From: Lewinellaceae bacterium
Lineage (GTDB): Bacteria > Bacteroidota > Bacteroidia > Chitinophagales > Saprospiraceae
Direction of reading: 5' to 3'
Length of the DNA: 64,000 bases
Assembly: GCA_020636375.1 (NCBI GenBank)
Contig: JACJXZ010000004.1
Span: 62,001-126,000 of the forward strand
Shown: positions 60,207 to 64,000 of the stretch, in pieces
Numbering within the stretch: the first letter of the stretch is position 1
How the letters are laid out: each line of letters starts with the position of its first letter
Notes under the pieces: generated by a model
Seen by the model: only the letters and a program-made list of their open reading frames with translations
The model's database searches: none
Told to the model about the DNA's origin: nothing
Made by a program: the position numbers and the translations under genes

Positions 60207-62510
60207 TCAGAACGGATACCCCAGCGCCAGGTTGAGCGCCAGGTTTTCCTGCCGCCAGCTTCCGGAACCCAACGCGATGTCATTGATCACCCACCGGAAG
60301 CCCTCCCCGGCAAAGGGGCGGCGGAGCGGGAAGGCCATGTCCAGCCGCAAAACAAAGTAGGTGACGTCGAGCCGGAAACCCAGGCCGGTGCCCACGGCAA
60401 TCTCCCGGTAGAAATTATCCCACTCAAAAAGGCCGTCGTTGCGTTGGCCGTCCGTGGTGGCCGGGCCTGCCAGCCAGATGTTGCCGGCATCGACGAAGAC
60501 CGCCCCGTGCAGATAGCTGAAAAGGGGGAAGCGGTATTCGGCGTTCAATTCCAGCTTCACGTCGCCCGTCTGGTCGCTCACCCCCTGCTGCGGGGCGAAC
60601 CCATCGGTATTGCTGCCCGGGCCGAGCTCCCGGAGCTGGAAAGCCCGGATGCTGTTGGCGCCTCCTACGAAGAACTGCCGGATGTAGGGAATGGCCCCGG
60701 AATTGCCGTAGGGCAGGGCTGCTCCCAGGTTGGCGCGGACAATCCAGCTCCCTCCCCGGGTGAAGTAATTATGGTAGCGGATGTCGCCCTCCAGGCGCAG
60801 GAACTGAGCGAAAGGCACGCCGAAAAACGCGTAGGGCGCTTCCTGCCTGCCCTTTATCGCGTTCGACAAACCGTAGGACAGATTGCCCGCCGCCTCGGCG
60901 CGCGCTTGCAGAAACAGATAGTCTTCCCGCTGTTGCGGTTTTTGCTCGTTGTAATTGTACTGATAGGCAACGCTGGCAATAAAGTAATTGCCAAAACTGG
61001 CCCGCAGCCGCGGATTGGCAAGCAACCGTTCCTCAAATGCAGGAGAGGTGTTTCGGGTGCTGACCCAGGTGAGCTGCAGTGGGGAAAGCTCATGCTGGTG
61101 CAGGCTGCCGGGCTGCCACTGATAGCTGAACTGCCCCCGGAAGGACTGCAGGGTGTACTGGGTCGCCCGCCGTTCAAATTCGCTGCCCAGGGAAGCGACG
61201 GACCGGGCCTGCCAGGCGCGTTCCGCCCGGATCAGGCCAAAGGGGGCCAGCAGGCTCGGGAAGCTCAGCCGCCCCTCCAGCGAGAAGTCGAAAGAGTTGA
61301 GGAAACGCACATCCTTGCCCAGCTGAGTCAGGATGCCGGTGGAAAGGCTCAGGGAAAAACGCTCCGCTCCTCCCAGAAAATTGCGGTGGGTGTAATTGAT
61401 GTTCAGGGCGGAACCCAGGGAGTTGCTTCCCAGAGAGCTGGCTTCCAGTTCCGCCGAGAAATCCTGGGTGAGGCCGGGGGTCAGGAAGAATTGCCGGTCC
61501 AGAAACATGCTGTCTCCCTGTTCCCGTTGCTGGTATTTGAGGTTGACGAACTTGAAAGGGCCCAGCCCCAGCAGGCGGTTGACGGACTTTTGCTGCTGGG
61601 ATCGGACGTAAAGCTCTCCTTGCCGCTGCAGCACTGCCCGCTGCAGGACGGGCAAGCGGACAAAATCCTGGGTTTGTATAAATTTGAACCCTTCGGTTTC
61701 CAGGGTGTCCATCCTGACGCCCGCCCCTTGTTCCCCCAGCTCATAGGTGGGGTGGATGGTGGTCTCTCCGATGTAGTGGCGGCGGAAGATTCCCCCTTCC
61801 GGCGGCGGCGCTACCCGAAGGTACAGCCCCACCTGATGTTGGGCGAGAGCGGTGTCCAGATAGTAGAAAAAGTTTTCGCTGCTCAGCTGGAAGAACCCGG
61901 CTTCTGCACCTGCCCGGGCCAGCCGGCTGCGTTCTTCTTCCAGCTGGCTGAGTTGATAAGGCCTGCCGGGGGCCAGCCGGCTTCCGGGCTGTTGTTGCTC
62001 GAGTAACGCCTGAAGGGGGGTGGAATCCTTCGGCCAATCGACCGAGCCGATGGTATAGCGGGCGCCGGTATGTATTTCATATACCGCTGCGGCTTTCTTT
62101 TTCCTGGCCTCCATCTCCTGCCCGATACTGGCCTGCAGGTAGCCGTTGTCTTTCAGGTATTTTTCCATTCTCAGCCGGCTGCGCTCCGCCAGCTCGGGTT
62201 TGTAGGTCACGGGAGGCCTTCCCAGTTTTTCGCGCAGCCATTTGCCGATCCCCTTTTTCTTTTCGGCAAAGGCGTTGTAGATGCCCAGGCGGGGATACAG
62301 GCCGAGCAGCTTTTCGTTAGGCTGGGGGCGGGCCATTTCCAGGAGCTCGGCCCTCACCTTTTTGGGTTGTTCGGGCAGATCGCCCTTAAATTCTACGCGG
62401 GCACCCAGATAAAACCATTCTCCTTCCGCTATGCGCCGGGTGGGCATGCAGGACAGGTTGGAAACGATCAGAGCCAGACAGGCGAAATATAAAATTAAAG
62501 GTTGTTTCAT
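60207..62510 (-). CDS. TamA/BamA-family outer membrane protein
   Basis: This 767-residue outer membrane protein of the Omp85 family works with TamB in envelope biogenesis. The start is a lipoprotein-like signal (MKQPLILYFACLALIVSNLSCMP), so the N-terminus may be lipidated at Cys21. POTRA-like domains follow (YLKDNGYLQASIGQEM; GARYTIGSVDWPKDSTPLQALLEQ). The last about 370 residues form a beta-barrel with alternating residues, including the conserved FFVGGANSIRAFQLRELGPGS (the VRGF-like motif region) and a final strand LNLALGYPF ending in Phe. It follows the tamB gene on the same strand, 110 bp apart. Confidence 0.87.
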   Translation of the reverse strand: MKQPLILYFACLALIVSNLSCMPTRRIAEGEWFYLGARVEFKGDLPEQPKKVRAELLEMARPQPNEKLLGLYPRLGIYNAFAEKKKGIGKWLREKLGRPPVTYKPELAERSRLRMEKYLKDNGYLQASIGQEMEARKKKAAAVYEIHTGARYTIGSVDWPKDSTPLQALLEQQQPGSRLAPGRPYQLSQLEEERSRLARAGAEAGFFQLSSENFFYYLDTALAQHQVGLYLRVAPPPEGGIFRRHYIGETTIHPTYELGEQGAGVRMDTLETEGFKFIQTQDFVRLPVLQRAVLQRQGELYVRSQQQKSVNRLLGLGPFKFVNLKYQQREQGDSMFLDRQFFLTPGLTQDFSAELEASSLGSNSLGSALNINYTHRNFLGGAERFSLSLSTGILTQLGKDVRFLNSFDFSLEGRLSFPSLLAPFGLIRAERAWQARSVASLGSEFERRATQYTLQSFRGQFSYQWQPGSLHQHELSPLQLTWVSTRNTSPAFEERLLANPRLRASFGNYFIASVAYQYNYNEQKPQQREDYLFLQARAEAAGNLSYGLSNAIKGRQEAPYAFFGVPFAQFLRLEGDIRYHNYFTRGGSWIVRANLGAALPYGNSGAIPYIRQFFVGGANSIRAFQLRELGPGSNTDGFAPQQGVSDQTGDVKLELNAEYRFPLFSYLHGAVFVDAGNIWLAGPATTDGQRNDGLFEWDNFYREIAVGTGLGFRLDVTYFVLRLDMAFPLRRPFAGEGFRWVINDIALGSGSWRQENLALNLALGYPF

Positions 62511-62594
62511 TAGAAATTAGTCTGAAAATTTGCGCAAGCCCTAAGGAAATGCCGTTGTCCGCTTCACCAGCCCCCCCTCAATCGGGATCGCGCA

Positions 62595-62630
62595 AAATCC
62601 TGTTAATCCTGTTAATCCTGTTAATCCTGT
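62595..62630. repeat. (AATCCTGTT)n microrepeat
   Basis: Four tandem AATCCTGTT units overlap the 3' end of tamB; its TAA stop (62621-62623 on the minus strand) and last codons come from the repeat. Confidence 0.75.
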
Positions 62631-64000
62631 CTGTTTTCTGTGCTGTCCCGCTGGTTTCGGACGCCGCCGAATGATTTCTTGTACAGAATACTGACGCCGG
62701 TCCGGACGGTGTTGCTGGTTTGGATGATGTCATAATCCGGCCGACGGAAGACGCGAACCCGGTACCGCCCGTCTTCGGTCAGTTTGTATTCCAGCAAAAA
62801 TTCGCTGGACAGAGCGGTGAATTCCTCTGCGCCGGCTCCTTCGCCCAGGCCAACGGCGCCGCCGACCTTGATGGAGAGCCGGTCGTCGAACAACTGTTTG
62901 GACAAGCCCAGGCCCACGTCGGTAACGGTGCTGGCGGCGCCTTCCTGCCCGGTTGTCCGGTACGAATCCAGCCGCAGCTCCAGGTCTACGCCTTTCACAT
63001 ACTGGTTGGCCAGCCGGTTGAGCTGGTTGGTGACCAGGTTGCTGACGCTCGACAAGGCGATGTTCTCGCCGGCTTCCGCCAGGGTGGCGCTCCCGCTTTG
63101 TTCTGCCAGGAAAGAGTTGAACAGGAGGAGCCCGAAAACCTGTTTGTTGAGTTCGCTGCCTCTTTCGCGCAGCTGGGCGAGGCGGGCCTCCACGGCGGCA
63201 GCTACGGCGCTGGCCTGGGCCTCCGGCAACTGGATGTCGAACGTGATCTCCGGTTCGGAAAGCGTGCCTTTCAGGGCCATGATGACCAGCACTTCCGTCC
63301 GGCGCCGGGCAGCGCTGGCCTCCTCGGCACTGAGCCCGGCCTGTTGGCTGATCAGCTCATAGGTGGAGGTGCGTGCCGAATATTGGGCGGTAATATCGAA
63401 ACGGGCTTCCAGGGGATCCCCGGGCAGGAACATGTGGCTGCCCTCCCGGATTTGGAAGGTCCGCTTCACCAGGCCCTCGTAATTAAAAAAATACGTCCCT
63501 TCGGTGAGGTAAATGTCGCCGGTGGTGCTCAGCTGGCCGTTGCGGTTCATTTCTACGGCCAGGTTTGCGCGGCCTCTGGCCGTGAGCTGGTCGCCGGTCG
63601 CGGGGTCGATAATGGCGATCAGCTCCGCGTCGGGGGTAAGCGTCAGCTGCAGGTTGAGTTCGTAACCCGATACCGAGGTCTGATATACATCGGCCCGGCT
63701 GGTGTCTCCTTCATAGCCGGACGGTTTCCCGTAAAGGATGAAACCCTCCTGGGCGATGGCCTCTTCCTCGGTGAGCGGCAGGGCAGTCAGCCGGGTGCCC
63801 GGCAGGGTTTGGGTATAAACGTCAATGGCCGGGGTTTCGAGCGGGCCTTCCACCCTGGCGTCGATGCTGACCATGATCTTTCCGTAGAAAAGGTCGTTGT
63901 CCTCCGGCCCGGTATCGAGCACCTGAAAGGCGGGGGCGGAAAAATGCAGGCCTAACCGGATGTCTCTGAAGTGGCGGTGAGTAACCTGCCCTTCCAGGAC
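62621..64000 (-). CDS. tamB: TamB (translocation and assembly module), 3' part
   Basis: Only the C-terminal about 460 residues are in the window; the gene continues past its right edge. The sequence has the beta-rich repetitive character of TamB and its C-terminal DUF490 domain: YELNLQLTLTPDAELIAIIDPATGDQLTARGRANLAVEMNRNGQLSTTGDIYLTEGTYFFNY and LSEPEITFDIQLPEAQASAV, ending in GLGLSKQLFDDRLSIKVGGAVGLG and a barrel-interacting tail. TamB spans the periplasm and carries lipids or proteins to the outer membrane with TamA, whose gene is directly downstream. Confidence 0.85.
   Translation of the reverse strand, partial: VLEGQVTHRHFRDIRLGLHFSAPAFQVLDTGPEDNDLFYGKIMVSIDARVEGPLETPAIDVYTQTLPGTRLTALPLTEEEAIAQEGFILYGKPSGYEGDTSRADVYQTSVSGYELNLQLTLTPDAELIAIIDPATGDQLTARGRANLAVEMNRNGQLSTTGDIYLTEGTYFFNYEGLVKRTFQIREGSHMFLPGDPLEARFDITAQYSARTSTYELISQQAGLSAEEASAARRRTEVLVIMALKGTLSEPEITFDIQLPEAQASAVAAAVEARLAQLRERGSELNKQVFGLLLFNSFLAEQSGSATLAEAGENIALSSVSNLVTNQLNRLANQYVKGVDLELRLDSYRTTGQEGAASTVTDVGLGLSKQLFDDRLSIKVGGAVGLGEGAGAEEFTALSSEFLLEYKLTEDGRYRVRVFRRPDYDIIQTSNTVRTGVSILYKKSFGGVRNQRDSTENRQD

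Noticed and set aside
1..64000. tRNA or rRNA genes
   Set aside because: No sequence with recognisable cloverleaf ends or rRNA core words was noticed by eye; a tRNAscan or covariance search would be decisive.

Overview
The window comes from a GC-rich member of the Bacteroidetes, probably Saprospiraceae or a close relative (the family is an inference). The phylum call rests on four things: a metalloprotease ending in a type IX secretion (T9SS) sorting domain; a short 288-residue primary sigma factor of the Bacteroidetes type; promoters of the TTG-N19-TAnnTTTG kind, for example before rpsO; and housekeeping pairs such as etfB-etfA, rpsO-pnp and tamA-like/tamB typical of the phylum. No rRNA or tRNA gene was recognised.

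Left flank (1-9000): a glycosyltransferase, endonuclease V (nfi) with a secreted partner, a lipoprotein, a large GAF-domain protein, a possible double-glycine leader peptide and an unknown 473-residue protein, separated by several foldback (MITE-like) elements.

Centre (about 9.2-32 kb): a type III-B (Cmr) CRISPR-Cas locus. In order: a divergent Cas6; a frameshifted Card1/Can2-like CARF nuclease pseudogene; a sigma-like factor on the opposite strand; a shortened Cas6 carrying an in-frame MITE; then a tight operon cmr1 - ptuA-like AAA ATPase - ptuB-like HNH nuclease - cmr2/cas10 - cmr3 - CARF/PD-(D/E)xK effector - cmr4 - cmr5 - cmr6 - an EAD11-like protein - a complete Cas6. After this come an orphan MNT nucleotidyltransferase, gene scraps and a 5'-truncated DUF1016 nuclease, then cas1, a small membrane protein, cas2 and an array of 22 repeats. 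The standout is a Septu-like PtuA-PtuB pair placed inside the cmr operon with overlapping start and stop codons. Cas10 has no HD nuclease domain but keeps GGDD, so immunity probably relies on Cmr4 RNA cleavage, cyclic oligoadenylate signalling to the CARF nuclease, and perhaps PtuAB and the EAD protein. The middle of the operon is AT-rich, with composition breaks inside cmr1 and cmr6, as if the core had been exchanged as a cassette.

Right of the array (31.9-35.7 kb) is about 3.5 kb of noncoding tandem repeats: 207-bp units able to fold strongly, 357-bp units, and a stretch between them that looks like a word-by-word blend of both and may partly be an assembly artefact.

Right flank (35.7-64 kb): housekeeping and envelope genes: tex, a T9SS metalloprotease, a TPR protein beside a 49-bp tandem array, etfB/etfA split by a MITE, rpsO, pnp, rpoD, a lipoprotein and small proteins, an ABC exporter, cmk, an unknown 503-residue protein, a DUF2795 protein, a transglutaminase-like secreted protein, queA, a TamA-like outer membrane protein and the 3' part of tamB, which runs off the window. 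Intergenic spaces are rich in palindromic elements and microsatellites.
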